Assembly (NCBI GenBank): GCA_905221605.1
Contig: CAJNDS010002272.1
Location: forward strand, 360,501 to 424,500
Direction: 5' to 3'
DNA from: Symbiodinium natans
Taxonomy: Eukaryota > Sar > Dinophyceae > Suessiales > Symbiodiniaceae
DNA length: 64,000 nucleotides
This document shows, one piece after another, positions 22,290 through 33,430 of the stretch. The notes under the pieces were generated by a model, which saw only the letters and a program-made list of their open reading frames with translations, did no database searches and was not told the DNA's origin. Within the stretch, counting starts at the first letter, position 1; each line of letters opens with the position of its first letter. The translations under genes and the position numbers were made by a program.

Positions 22290-23080
22290 TTGAGGGCATT
22301 GGGTTTTTGTATGTAACCCCGATCCAGCGAGAATATTGAGCAAGTATCTGGGTTCTGGGCCTTCCCACAAGCCCAACTTGCTCGCAAGTACATGGGTTGT
22401 CATTTCAATGTTTCCCAAAGGGTCACCCAGAACAATTCTCATTTCTCACACACACATCATCCCCAATACTCACAAATACATATCTCATAAACCCTTCTCG
22501 TTTAAGGTTTAGATTTGAGCGTATTCGACGAAGGCTTAGGGTAAATTCCAAGATTTACACATGCTTCTTATTTAGTTTTGGGACATAGCCTTATTCCTAA
22601 ACCTATTCCTTTAACGTTTAAGACCAAAACGCACGCATGAGCCTTAGTTGTTTAAGGTTTTGCGCCGGACACTGAGGTTTATTAATTCTAGATTCTTAAA
22701 CCACGCACCTGGGCACGACGAGGTTGCGGGAAAGGGGGGAGAATCGCGAACCTTATGGCTGAAGCTTAAGCCTAACCCTATTCCAAACCATATTCGCTGA
22801 AGATCTAGTGAATTCAGATCGGATTTAGGGGAAAACAATGAGTGAACGCTTCGCTTAGCATTTTCCTTTTCCTCTTTTCAGGAGATAAAACTCGGAGGGT
22901 TCTTTCAGAAGAAGATTGTTGATACTTAACGAATATGCCACAGAGGCCCCTTAAAATTAGAAAAAATCTCTTACATTCTTTAAAACCCTTGAAGATTGAA
23001 AAGGAACAAGTCTTCTGAGCAAGGACTCGGAAGGACCCTTTACACAGCTCCATCTCAGACCAAAACATAAGGGTTTTCAC
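22290..23080. other. unique A+T-richer stretch, nothing recognised
   Basis: Separates the CT-rich block from the tandem repeats. No splice-bounded exon recognised. Confidence 0.4.
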
Positions 23081-24010
23081 CAAATTGCTCATTTTGTTGG
23101 ATTTTTTCCCCTTTTTTGCTCCTTCAGGGACCCCAACTTAACATAAGGATTTTCACCAAATTGCTCATTGCGGTGACTTTTTCCAATTTTGCACCTTCAC
23201 GGACCCCCAATGAAGGCCAAAAACAAAAGGGTTTTCACCAAATTGCTGATGTTGATGATTTTGCGTCTTGCACGGACCCCAGCTAAAGCCAAAAACATAG
23301 GTGTTTTCGCCAAATTGTTCATTTGGGCGATTTTTGGCAATTTTGCACCTTCACAGACCCCCAGGTAAGGCAAAAACATCCGGATTTTCAATTTTTCGTG
23401 ATTTTTTGCAATTTTGCGCGTTCACCGACCCTCAGCTAAGGCCAAAACAAAAGGATTTTCATCAAATTGCTGATTTTTGTGATTTTCCTGAGTTTGGTTG
23501 TTTTTTGCAATGTGGCGCCTTGACGGACCCCTATCCAAGGCCAAAACATAAGGATTACCATCAAACTGCTGCTTTTGGTGCTTTTTGTAATTTTGCGCCT
23601 GCGCCCACCCCCAGCTAAGGCCAAAACATAAGGATGTTACCAGATTGCGACTTTTGGTAATTTTGCGCCTTCACCGGCTTATTTAGGTGATTTGTTTGCA
23701 ACGTGGCGCCTTGACGAACCCCTACCTAAGGCCAAAACATATTTTCGTGATTGTTTGCGATGTGGCGCCTTGACGGACCCCTATCTAAGGACAAAACATG
23801 AGCATTTTCACCAAATTGCTCATTTTTGTGGGCAATTTTGCGCCTTCACAGACACCAATCTAAGGCCAAAACACAAGGATTTTCACAAAATTGCTAGTTT
23901 TTGTGATTTTTGGCATCTAACAGAAGGATTTTCACCAAGTTGCTCATTAGGCGCAATCTTGCACCTTCACAGACCCGCCTATCTAAGGCAAAAAAAAGGA
24001 TTTGACTGGA
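23080..24010. repeat. degenerate tandem repeat, about 60-110 bp
   Basis: Around ten degenerate copies of a unit holding CTAAGGCCAAAACA, AAGGATTTTCACCAAATTGC, TCATTTTTGTGATTTTT and GCAATTTTGCGCCTTCAC. Frames on both strands are repeat artefacts. Confidence 0.85.
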
Positions 24011-24160
24011 GCAAAAATTGAACCCAAAATCTCAGGGACCAGGTCTTGCGATTTGACTCTTTGAAGCAAAAATTGAACCCAAAATCTTAGGGACCAGGGC
24101 TTGCTATTTGACTCTTTGGAGCAAAAATTGAGCCCGAAATCTTAAGGACCAGGGCTTTAA
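24010..24160. repeat. three copies of a roughly 56-bp unit
   Basis: The unit contains GAGCAAAAATTGAACCCAAA, ATCTTAGGGACCAGGGCTTG and ATTTGACTCTTTG, repeated three times with few changes. Confidence 0.85.
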
Positions 24161-24169
24161 ATTATGAGT

Positions 24170-26440
24170 CTGGGCCTCCCCCCAATACTACATTACGAGC
24201 CCGGGCCTTCTCCCAATACTAAATTACGAGCCCGGGCCTTCTCCCAATACTAAATTACGAGCCCGGGCCTTCTCCCAATACTAAATTACGAGCCCGGACC
24301 TTCCCCCAATATTAAATTACGAGCCCGGCCTTCCCCCAATACTAAATTACGAGCCCGGGCCTTCCCCCAATACTAAATTACGAGCCCGGGCCTTCCCCCA
24401 ATACTAAATTACGAGCCCGGGCCTTCTGCCAATACTAAATTACGAGCTCGGGCCTTCTTTTCTTGCCAGACTGGTCTGCCCGTGCCCCCCCCTCCCCAAA
24501 CTATTCGAACTATTCGAAATTATTCGAACTATTCGAACCCCCTTGGTTCGAATTTTCGAATAGTTCGAATAGTTTGAATAGTTTGGGCGCCCCAGGCCGG
24601 GCCCCAAACTATTCGAAAATTATGAGCCCGGGCCTTCTCCCAGAACTAAATTACGAGCCCGGGCCTTCTCCCAATACTAAATTACGAGCCCGGGCCTTCC
24701 CCCAATACTAAATTACGAGCCCGGCCTTCCCCCAATACTAAATTACGAGCCCGGGCCTTCCCCCAATACTAAATTACGAGCCCGAGCCTTCCCTTCCTTT
24801 CCAGACTGGTCTCCCCGGGCCCCCCCCCCAAACTATTCGAACTATTCGAACTATTCGAAATTATTCGAACTATTCGAACCCGCTTGGTTCGAATAGTTCG
24901 AATAGTTTCGAATAGTTCAAATGTTTGAATAGTTTGGGCGCCCCAGGCCAGGCCCCAAACTATTCGAACACCCCCCCTCCCAACACTAAATACGAGCCCG
25001 GGCCTTCTCAGAATACTAAATTACGAGCCCGGGCATTCCCCCAATACTAAATTACGAGCCCGAGCCTTCTCCCAATACTAAATTACGAGCCCGGACCTTC
25101 CCCCAACACTAAATTACGAGCCCGTGCCTTCCCCCAATACTAAATTACGAGCCCGTGCCTTCCCCCAATACTAAATTACGAGCCAGGCCCTTCTCCCAAT
25201 ACTAAATTACGAGCCAGGGCCTTCCCCTCCTTTCCAGACTGGTCTCCCCGGCCCCCCCCCCAAACTATTCGAACTATTCGAACTATTCGAAATTATTCCA
25301 ATAATTCGAATAATTTCGAATAGTTCGAATAGTTCGAATAGTTTGGGCGCCCCAGGCCGGGCCTCAAACTATTCGAACACCCCCCTCCCAATACTAAATT
25401 ACGAGCCGGGCCTTCTCCCAACACTAAATTACGAGCCCGGGCCTTCTCCCAATACTAAATTACGAGCCCGGGCCTTCTCCCAATATTAAATGACGAGCCC
25501 GGGCCTTCCAATTACGAGCCCGGCCTTCCCCCAATACTAAATTACGAGCCCGGGCCTTAGCCCAATACTAAATTACGAGCCCGAGCCTTCCCTTCCTTTC
25601 CAGACTGGTCTCCCCGGCCCCCCCCCCCCCAAACAATTCGAACTATTCGAACTATTCGAAATTATTCGAACTATTCGAACCCCCTTGGTTCGAATAGTTC
25701 GAATAGTTTCGAATAGTTCGAATAGTTTGAATAGTTTGGGCGCCCCAGGCCACGCCCCAAACTATTCGAACACCCCCCCTCCCAATCCTAAATCGGGCCT
25801 TCTCCCAATACTAAATTACGAGCCCGGGCCTTCTCCCAATACTAAATGACGAGCCCGGACCTTCCCCCAATACTAATTACGAGCCCGGACCTTCCCCCAA
25901 TACTAAATTACGAGCCCGTGCCTTCCCCCAATACTAAATTACGAGCCAGGCCCTTCTCCCAATACTAAATTACGAGCCAGGGCCTTCCCCTCCTTTCCAG
26001 ACTGGTCTCCCCGGGCCCCCCCCCAAACTATTCGAACTATTCGAACTATTCGAAATTATTCGAACTATTCGAACCCACTTGGTTCGAATAGTTCGAATAG
26101 TTTCAAATAGTTCGAATAGTTTGAATAGTTTGGGCGCCCCAGGCCGGGCCCCAAACTACTCCCAATACTAAATTACGAGCCCGGGCCTTCTCCCAATCTT
26201 AAATTACGAGCCCGGGCCTTCTCTCAATACTAAATTACGAGCCCGGACCTTCCCCGAATTCTAAATTACGAGCCCGGGCCTTCCCCCAATACTAAATTAC
26301 CTGCCCCGAATACTAAATTACGAGCCCGGGCCTTCCCCCAATACTAAATTACGAGCCAGGGCCTTCTCCCAATCGAGCACGAGCCTTCTTTCCAGACTGG
26401 TCTCCCCGGGCACCCCACCCCCCTAAACTATTCGAACTAT
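24170..26440. repeat. 31-bp satellite in ~390-bp higher-order repeat
   Basis: Roughly 40 copies of a 31-bp unit (core CTAAATTACGAGCCCGGG plus CCTTC(T/C)CCCAATA) in six blocks. Each block ends in CCAGACTGGTCTCCCCGG, a poly-C run, and a palindromic CTATTCGAA/TTCGAATAG module closed by GGGCGCCCCAGGCCGGGCCC. Block starts at the CCAGACTGG marker are about 370-430 bp apart. Confidence 0.92.
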
Positions 26441-26499
26441 TCGAACTATTCGAAATTTTTCAAACTATTCGAACCCCCTTGGCTCGAATAGTTCGAATA

Positions 26500-27275
26500 G
26501 TTTGGGGCATCAGTTTTGTGCGGCATTTGCAGGACTTTTGCAGGGTGCCAAGGGGATCCCGGCAAATTTCGACCCGCAAAGTTGTTCCTACCCGTTCCCG
26601 TTTTGTGTGATATTTGCGGGACTTTTGCAGGGCGCCAAGGGGATCCCGGCAATTTTCGACCCGCCAAGTTGTTCCTACCCGTTCCCGTTTTGCGTGGCAT
26701 TTGCAGGACTTTTTCAGGGCGCCAAGGGGATCCCGGCAAATTTCGACCCGCAAATGTTGTTCCTACCCGTTCCCGTTTTGTGTGGTATTTGCAGGACTTT
26801 TGCAGGGCGCCAAGGGGATCCCGGCAAATTTCGACCTGCCAAGTTGTTCCTACCTGTTCCCATTTTGTGCGGTACTTGAAGAACTTTTCCAGGGTGCCAA
26901 GGGGATCCCGGCAAATTTCGACCCGCAAAGTTGTTCCTACCCGTTCCCGTTTTGTGTGTTATTTGCGGGACTTTTGCAGGGCGCCAAGGGGATCCCGGCA
27001 AATTTCGACCCGCCAAGTTGTTCCTACCCGTTCCCGTTTTGTGTGGCATTTGCAGGACTTTTTCAGGGTGCCAAGGGGATCCCGGCAAATTTCGACCCGC
27101 AAAGTTGTTCCTACCCGTTCCCGTTTTGTGTGATATTTGCGGGACTTTTGCAGGGCGCCAAGGGGATCCCGGCAAATTTCGACCCGCAAAGTTGTTCCTA
27201 CCCGTTCCCGTTTTGTGCGGTATTTGCGGGACTTTTGCAGGGTGCCAAGGGGATTCCGGCAAATTTTGAATTTTG
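26500..27275. repeat. 87-bp tandem array, about nine copies
   Basis: Starts of GTTGTTCCTACCCG fall at 26581, 26668, 26756, 26843, 26930, 27017, 27104 and 27191, so the unit is 87 bp. As 87 equals 29 codons, all frames stay open across the array and mimic repeat proteins of 200-320 residues on both strands. No start, splice or codon-use signal supports a gene. Confidence 0.92.
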
Positions 27276-27324
27276 GGGGCCCCAGGCCGGCGCGAACCCC
27301 CCTTCCTCCCAAACTGGTCTCCCC

Positions 27325-28430
27325 GGGCCCCCCCCAAACTATTCGAACTATTCGAACTATTCGAAACTATTCGAACTATTCGAACCCCCTGGTTCGAATA
27401 GTTCGAATAGTTCGAATAGTTTGGGGCACCAGCCCTCGCCCCCAAACTATTCGAACTATTCGAACCCCCCTGGTTCGAATAGTTCGAATAGTTCGAATAG
27501 TTTGGGGCACCAGCCCTCGCGCCCAAACTATTCGAACTATTCGAACCCCCCTGGTTCGAATAGTACGAATAGTTTCGAATAGTTCGAATAGTTCGAATAG
27601 TTTGGGAGCCCGGCCTGGGGCCCCCACACTATTCGAACTATTCGAACCCCCCTTCCTCCCAAACTGGTCCCCCCGGGGACCCCCCAAACTATTCGAACTA
27701 TTCGAACTATTCGAAGCTATTCGAACTATTCGAACCCCCCTGGTTCGAATAGTTCGAATAGTTCGAATAGTTTGGGGCACCAGCCCTCGCGCCCAAACTA
27801 TTCGAACTATTCGAACTATTCGAACCAGGGGGGTTCGAATAGTTCGAATAGTTTCGAATAGTTCGAATAGTTCGAATAGTTTGGGGGCCCGGCCTGGGGC
27901 CCCCACACTATTCGAACTATTCGAACCCCCTTCCTCCCAAACTGGTCTCCCCGGGCACGCCCCAAACTATTCGAACTATTCGAAACTATTCGAACTATTC
28001 GAACCCCCCTGGTTCGAATAGTTCGAATAGTTCGAATAGTTTGGGGCACCAGCCCTCGCGCCCAAACTATTCGAACTATTCGAACCCCCCTGGTTCGAAT
28101 AGTTCGAATAGTTCGAATAGTTTAGGGCACCAGGCCGGGCCCCCAAACTATTCGAACTATTCGAACCCCTCTGGTTCGAATAGTTCGAATAGTTTCGAAT
28201 AGTTCGAATAGTTCGAATAGTTTGGGGGCCCCAGGCCGGGCCCCCAAACTATTCGAACCCATCTGGTTCGAATAGTTCGAATAGTTTGGGGCACCAGGCC
28301 ATGCCCCCAAACTATTCGAACTATTCGAACCCCTCTGGTTCGAATAGTTCGAATAGTTTAGAATAGTTCGAATAGTTCGAATAGTTTGGGGACCCCAGGC
28401 CGGGCCCCCAAACCATTCAAACTATTCGAA
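27325..28430. repeat. CTATTCGAA palindromic satellite
   Basis: Runs of CTATTCGAA followed, after CCCCC(T)GG, by runs of TTCGAATAG form repeated hairpins. Spacers such as GGGGCACCAGCCCTCGCGCCC and ACTGGTCTCCCCGGG separate them. It continues the modules found between 31-bp blocks in 24.2-26.4 kb. Confidence 0.9.
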
Positions 28431-28489
28431 CCCCCGTTTGAAAGTTCAGAAAAGACGCATGGTCACATAATACAGGAAGGTTCCTCGTA

Positions 28490-28640
28490 CATATATATTT
28501 ATTTATATTTATATTTATATTTATATTTATATTTATATTTATATTTATTTAATTTAATTTTATTTATTTATTTATTATACATTCTTTATTTGCTATTAAT
28601 TTATTCATTGATTATATTTATATTTATATATATATATACA
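28490..28640. repeat. AT-rich (TATATT)n microsatellite
   Basis: A (TATTTA/TTTATA)n run about 150 bp long marks the right edge of the satellite region. (TTAAACCCTTCAATC)n repeats follow at 28750-28880. Confidence 0.85.
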
Positions 28641-28940
28641 CATGAGGTTTGGGGCCTAGGGTGTCGGAGCCTGCTAGGTCGTCATGCCGATGGCTCAGGC
28701 AGAGTTGCAGTGTTGCTAACACGTCTCAGCTTGCAGTTCTTCCCCCTGTAAACCCTTCAATCTTAAACCCTTATACCCGTAAACCCTTCAATCTTAAACC
28801 CTTATACCCTTAAACCCTTCAATCTTAAACCCTTCAATCTTAAACTCTTCCCTTAAACCCTTCAATCTTAAACCCTTATACCCTTAAACCCTCAACGAAC
28901 TCCCCTCCCCCCCCCCCCCCCCCTTTTCTGGCTGGCCTAC

Positions 28941-29035
28941 CTTGGTAGCTGAGTGGTACCCGTTTGCCCTGTTTGAGTTTTTTGAGTTGTGGGTTCCCTT
29001 ACCCCTTATTGTAATATGGTTACTGAGCTACCAAG
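28941..29035. mobile_element. introner-like element a, CTTGGTAGC family
   Basis: Starts CTTGGTAGCTGAGTGGTACC, ends GGTTACTGAGCTACCAAG. The 4-mer CTAC flanks both ends (28937-28940 and 29036-29039), a perfect 4-bp target duplication. Total 95 bp. Confidence 0.8.
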
Positions 29036-29211
29036 CTACTGGGGCACAGAGGTGGAAAAGAGGCCTGCGATCGAAACCTTAACCCCTAAGAGAAGGGTGC
29101 GACACCCTAACCCCCCCAAACAGCCAAGAAACCCCAAAACCCCCAAAAACCCTAAACCCTAAACCTTAAACCCTAAACCCTAAACCTTAAACCCTAAACC
29201 TCGGGGCAGCA

Positions 29212-29268
29212 GGGGAGGGCAAGGCTTGAAGTTCACAAGTCTGTGCAAGGGGTGCGGCGGGGGCGGTC
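29212..29268 (+). CDS. weak candidate exon
   Basis: After a CAG acceptor downstream of CCCTAAA repeats, an open frame reads GRARLEVHKSVQGVRRGR. Donor unclear. Confidence 0.25.
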
Positions 29269-29667
29269 GGAATCTTTGGGGCTTAGGAGTGTCGGATTTA
29301 GGGGTTTGGGCTTCTGGAGACTAAAGTTGACCGGGGCGTTTCTGGTTCTAGGGCTTATGGGAGTTTAGGGTTTAAAAGGTTTTGGCTGCAGATCTGGAGC
29401 TTGTAGTTATTCTCATTTTATTTATTTTTCTGTTTTGGGGTGGCGGGGGAGGGGAACGGGGAGGTGGGGGGCGGGGCGCTTGAGACTTGGGTCTTTTGGG
29501 AAGTTTGAGAGCTTGGGGTTAGGGGTTTGAAAGGACAAAGTGATCAGGGTGGCCTCTGGTGGCTGGGGGTGTCGTGCTGGTGAGAATTCAGCAGGTTGTG
29601 AGGATGTTTAGGGTTTCGGGTTTGAGGTTTAGGGTTTAGGGTTTAGGAATTTAGAGGATTCCTGCAG

Positions 29668-29768
29668 GATCGGCGACGCATGCTATGCTGGCTTGCATGC
29701 GGCGGAAGGACACCACGATCGTCGCTCGGCAAATCATTCCTGATCTAGCACCTGGCGTTGCACAATAA
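29668..29768 (+). CDS. candidate terminal exon
   Basis: Acceptor TTCCTGCAG, then GA plus codons reading SATHAMLACMRRKDTTIVAR and QIIPDLAPGVAQ, stop TAA at 29766-29768. An (ATAACA)n microsatellite begins right after it. The stretch recalls a small basic helical domain; a histone-like fold was considered, but key residues do not line up. Confidence 0.45.
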
Positions 29769-29786
29769 TCAAAATCGTGCTACTCA

Positions 29787-29851
29787 TAATAACAATAACA
29801 ATAACAATAACAATAACAATAACAATAACAATAACAATAACAATAACAATA
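29787..29851. repeat. (AATAAC)n microsatellite
   Basis: About 11 copies of AATAAC/AACAAT; gives artefactual N- or Y/C-rich frames. Confidence 0.95.
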
Positions 29852-30193
29852 ATTCAAGGTATCTACAAGTTCCGAGTCTTGTAGATCATCGCATGGTGGG
29901 AAATATTTATGGTTGCAGTTTTGGAGCCCCCGCAAGCCTTGCCAGTCCCAACTGCACTTAGGCCCTATAAGCCCCATAAACACACAAGCCTATGTGCTCC
30001 ATAAATCCTGTAACTCCGCTTGAACCCTACATACCATATACGCACTCTCAACCCCTAACTGCCAGAAACCCTACATAGCCTATACACCCTCTCCCACACA
30101 CACCCAACATACCCTCTGAGCCCCTAAACCCTACACCCTAAGCTTGAAACTCGAACTCACCCCCCCCCCCCCCCCCTCCACTGGCCCCAAAAC

Positions 30194-30258
30194 ATGTCCG
30201 CTAAGGAGGCCCTAGAGTCTGCTCTTCGTGCTGAGGGATTGCGTGAAGCTCAAACGGG
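30194..30258 (+). CDS. candidate first exon
   Basis: ATG at 30194 opens MSAKEALESALRAEGLREAQ, a convincing amphipathic N terminus, up to a possible GC donor (ACGGG|GCTTTC). A poly-C tract precedes it. Confidence 0.35.
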
Positions 30259-30892
30259 GCTTTCTTTGCCTTGTTTAGGGTGAGCTTTTGGTATAGGGCG
30301 TATGGTTTGGGATTTAGTTGTGAATCGAAGCTTAAGGAACTAAAGGAGGGACCCTTGTCAGGGACCTTAAGGGTTATTTCGGGGTCATTTAGGGAAATGA
30401 GATTAAGGGCCCCTTCTAGGGGTCCCTCTTTTACCCCATAAGAAGTGCTGGTGCAGCTTCGTGTAGAATTGTGTGTTTCTTGCTTTCTGCCTGTGGACCT
30501 TGGCATGGTTCTGGCGCATTATGTTTGAATTACGGAAGCCTCGCGGGTGGGGGGGGTCTAAATGCGGAAAGGAAATAGGGATAATTGAGCCTAATGGGAA
30601 GGGGGTAGTAGGGAAACCCATGATAAACCCTAAACCCTAAACCCTAAACCCTTAAGATAGTGGAGATGGTTTTACCAGGGAAACCCACGATAAACAATGT
30701 TAATAATTGGTCAATTAATTACAAAATTAGTAGTATTAACAAGTGTATCAATTACATCAATCCAATTACTATATTTATTAAATTCATATGGTTTAATATC
30801 AATACTATTATTATAAACCCCTACACTCCCCCCCCCCCCCCCCCCCCCCCCCTTCTGAGCCCTCTCCGATAAAAGGTCTTGGGTGGTTCCAG

Positions 30893-30928
30893 ATGTGCCG
30901 CTGTCGGCATGGGAGTCGGCTGAGGCAA
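30893..30928 (+). CDS. candidate 36-nt microexon
   Basis: Acceptor GGTTCCAG, donor GGCAA|GTAAGT, a full consensus donor. The likely frame reads VPLSAWESAEA. A TTTAGGG array follows 28 bp into the intron. Confidence 0.42.
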
Positions 30929-31087
30929 GTAAGTGGCCTTTCTGCGGTTTAGGGTTTAGGGTTTTAGGGTTTAGGGCTCTCAAGAGTCTGGGGTATCCTG
31001 ATTACACCTGCGCTTTAAGGCCTCCGACCCTTCTCACTCCCTTCGACACCCTTCCACTCCACGTGCAACTCCAGGAAGTCCCTATAA

Positions 31088-31258
31088 CTTGGCAGCCCAG
31101 TGATGCCCCAGACCCTGTTTTTTTTGGTTCTGGGTTCACTTGTAAATTATCAAGTCCCCAAACCCTGTTTTTTATTTTGGTTCTGGGTTCACTTGTAAAT
31201 TATCAGGTCACAAGAAACAAGGATGCCCTGATTATGGTATGTTTGCTGGGCTACCAAG
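31088..31258. mobile_element. introner-like element b, internally duplicated
   Basis: Starts CTTGGCAGCCCAGTG, ends GCTGGGCTACCAAG. Flanks ATAA/CTAA agree at three of four bases. Inside, the block CCCTGTTTTTT...GGTTCTGGGTTCACTTGTAAATTATCA occurs twice (about 31112-31152 and 31163-31204), making this copy 171 bp instead of about 110. Confidence 0.7.
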
Positions 31259-31411
31259 CTAACTTTCACGCGCTTGAAGGCTCCTGTGTAGGCTCCACCT
31301 CGGAGAGGTGCCACTTTTCGGGTTTAGTTGTTTTTGGTTTTTGATGTTTTTTTTTTCGGCTTTTGGGGCTTTTTGGGGCTTTTTGGGTTTCGGGTTCAGG
31401 GTTCAAGGCAG

Positions 31412-31486
31412 ACACTCTCTTTGCCTGTGCGGGGCTTCGACAAGCGAAATGGGGACTGCACGTCGACGTCCTTCGTAGCTGCGTAG
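31412..31486 (+). CDS. candidate exon
   Basis: Acceptor TTCAAGGCAG, frame TLFACAGLRQAKWGLHVDVL then RSCV, donor GTAG|GTAACC. Unknown product with helical character. Confidence 0.45.
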   Translation, partial: TLSLPVRGFDKRNGDCTSTSFVAA

Positions 31487-31669
31487 GTAACCTTTAGCCT
31501 TTCGGGCTATAAACAATCCTACCCTGCTTGAAAGGTTAACCTTTTTTGGCCGAAGGTGCTCAGCTACTGGGGCTCTAACGCCTGATAAGACTCTGAAGCA
31601 GGCGATGCGATAAGCCCCTGGTGCAGACTAAAGCAACCGGATGGATCACCTTCATTCTTAGTTTCAACT

Positions 31670-31775
31670 TGGGATGTTCCCCCTTATACTACCAGTCCTT
31701 GATAGGGATTATAGTAGGCTGTACTATAATCCCTATGAAGGACTGCTAGTATAAGTGGGAACGGGGAACGTCCCA
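31670..31775. mobile_element. palindromic element with perfect 10-bp duplication
   Basis: Termini TGGGATGTTCCCCCTTATAC and their inverse. The 10-mer AGTTTCAACT stands immediately on both sides (31660-31669 and 31776-31785), a perfect target duplication and so probably a young insertion. The interior is a second palindrome around GGGATTATAG. No coding capacity. Confidence 0.88.
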
Positions 31776-32044
31776 AGTTTCAACTTCTTAACCGTACCCC
31801 AGCACGTTCCCGCAAGCCGAAGCCCTAAACCCCATGTAAACTCTAGTTCCAACAGCATCCCCAGAGAGACGAGAGACTTTAAGATACCCTAAACCCTAGA
31901 AACCCTATAAGCCCTACAAAAACCCTCCCAACCCTAGAAACCCTATAAATTCTTAGAAATTCTTAGAAACCCTAGAAACCCTAGAAACCCTAGAAACCCT
32001 AGACACCCTGAAGCCCTCTTTTAACCCCTACTTACTTCTGGCAG

Positions 32045-32148
32045 ACCTGGTCCCGGCACGGCTGTGATGTTGCAAGCTGCCGGGCGGACCGCGTGCGCCT
32101 CCTCAAGATCGAGGCCAAGACGATCCCCCCACGATTCTGCGAAACAGG
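32045..32148 (+). CDS. candidate exon
   Basis: Acceptor TTCTGGCAG, frame TWSRHGCDVASCRADRVRLL, then KIEAKTIPPRFCET, donor ACAGG|GTTTTC. CCCTAGAAA repeats upstream and TTTAGGG downstream. Looks like true protein, Cys-containing; family not recognised. Confidence 0.5.
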
Positions 32149-32299
32149 GTTTTCGGGTTGAGAGGTTGGGGTTTCGGGGGGTTTCGGGGTTTGGGGTTGA
32201 GGTTTAGGGTTTAGGGTTTAGGGTTTAGGGTTTAGACCCTATAAGCGATAAACACGACTTGCTAAACACAAAGGCCCTACAAGAACCCCTGAAGTTGAA

Positions 32300-32390
32300 T
32301 GAGCCCTTATACTAACAGTCCTTAAAATAGGGACTCTAATAGGGACTATAATCCCTATGAAGGACTGTTGGTATAGGGGGGGACATCCCA
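32300..32390. mobile_element. palindromic element, left end eroded
   Basis: Contains CCCTTATACTAACAGTCCTT and the inverted AAGGACTGTTGGTATA...GGACATCCCA. The left terminus has lost several bases of TGGGATGTT; no clear duplication remains. Confidence 0.7.
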
Positions 32391-32966
32391 AGTTTGTAGG
32401 TTTCTGTTTCAGAGTTGTTTGTTCGGCTCTGCGAGCTCGTTGGTCTTCAGGTCCAGAGGATTTGGGATCTCTTCCTTCTTGCTTTCCTTTACCTGGGTTT
32501 AGGGTTTAGGGTTATAGGGTTTAGGGCCACTTCTCTAGCCTTTTCCGAGTCCTGAAACTGCATGCACTTCTTCTGGTGCTCCCGTACGAGGACTTTGGGT
32601 TGTAGGCTTCTGGGCTCTGACGCTCTGGAGGACTGACGCAAATGTCAAGCTCGCTCGTTTTCAAGCGCCAGGCTCGATAGGGCCTTGGTCCATGTCATCC
32701 GCGCTCGAGCTCACGAGCAAGAGATGAGGCAGGGACCGAAGGTTTTGTTCCCTGAGCCCTAGACCGTTTAACCCGAAACCCTAAACCCTAAACCCTAAAC
32801 GCTAAACCCTAAACCCTAAACCCTAAATCCTAAATCCTAAATCCTAAATCCTAAACCCTACCCTAAACCCTAAGCCTTAAACCCTAAACCCTAAACCCTA
32901 CCGCCCCCCAATTTCGCAAGCCGCCCAAAGACGTGCAAGATACACATAGGATGTCGAGTTTGTCGC

Positions 32967-33056
32967 TCAGGGTCGCAGGTTTCGTGGTTCAGGTGTGAGT
33001 TTTGGGGCCATGTCCTCCTTCCGGAGAAGCTGAGGGATCGCCTTATCCCTATGAGT
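32967..33056 (-). CDS. candidate terminal exon, minus strand
   Basis: On the minus strand an acceptor CTCCCAG is followed by 29 codons THRDKAIPQLLRKEDMAPKL, TPEPRNLRP and a TGA. It could follow the exon at 33146-33246 if that exon uses the GC donor CGG|GCTTCG (phase 0 to phase 0). Unknown product. Confidence 0.42.
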   Translation of the reverse strand, partial: THRDKAIPQLLRKEDMAPKLTPEPRNLRP

Positions 33057-33145
33057 CTGGGAGGGAAGCCCTAAACCCTAAACCCTAAACCCCAAACCCT
33101 AAACCCCAAACCCCGAACCCCAACATGCATCCCGAAGCCCGAAGC

Positions 33146-33246
33146 CTATACAACCCATCAAGCATCTCCTGTTCCTCGAAACGGATTGTGGCGATCCTGT
33201 GTATTTCAGGTGTGGGGATGATGTCTCTGCCTGGATCTTTCAGGAC
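33146..33246 (-). CDS. candidate exon, minus strand
   Basis: Minus-strand acceptor TTCGCAG, then VLKDPGRDIIPTPEIHRIAT, IRFEEQEMLDGLY, ending TATAG|GC or a few codons later at CGG|GC. The sense TTTAGGG array follows the donor, as on the plus-strand genes. Charged helical sequence; not recognised. Confidence 0.5.
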
Positions 33247-33430
33247 CTGCGAACTTGTGTGTGTGTGTGTGTTCAATATGGGGCATTCCCCAAAATAGAG
33301 GGTACCCTTAGTAGACCCCGAGACTACCCCCCAAAGTAGTACAGTCCTTAGTATACGAACCCCCCCCCCCCAAAAAAAAAAGAAACAAAAAAGTACCCCT
33401 ATTGTCGGAAGCCCCATATGGGCTGGTCTT

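Noticed and set aside
24170-26440. CRISPR-like array of regularly spaced 31-bp repeats
   Set aside because: There are no unique spacers; the repeats are head to tail, degenerate and eukaryotic satellite in character.
26446-28050. Long open frames of 160-320 codons on both strands
   Set aside because: They run through an 87-bp tandem array (29 codons) and the CTATTCGAA satellite; all frames are open at once, with no start context, splice sites or protein-like composition.
29668-29768. Histone H3-like exon
   Set aside because: The order of small and basic residues is superficially similar, but the helix-defining positions do not align.
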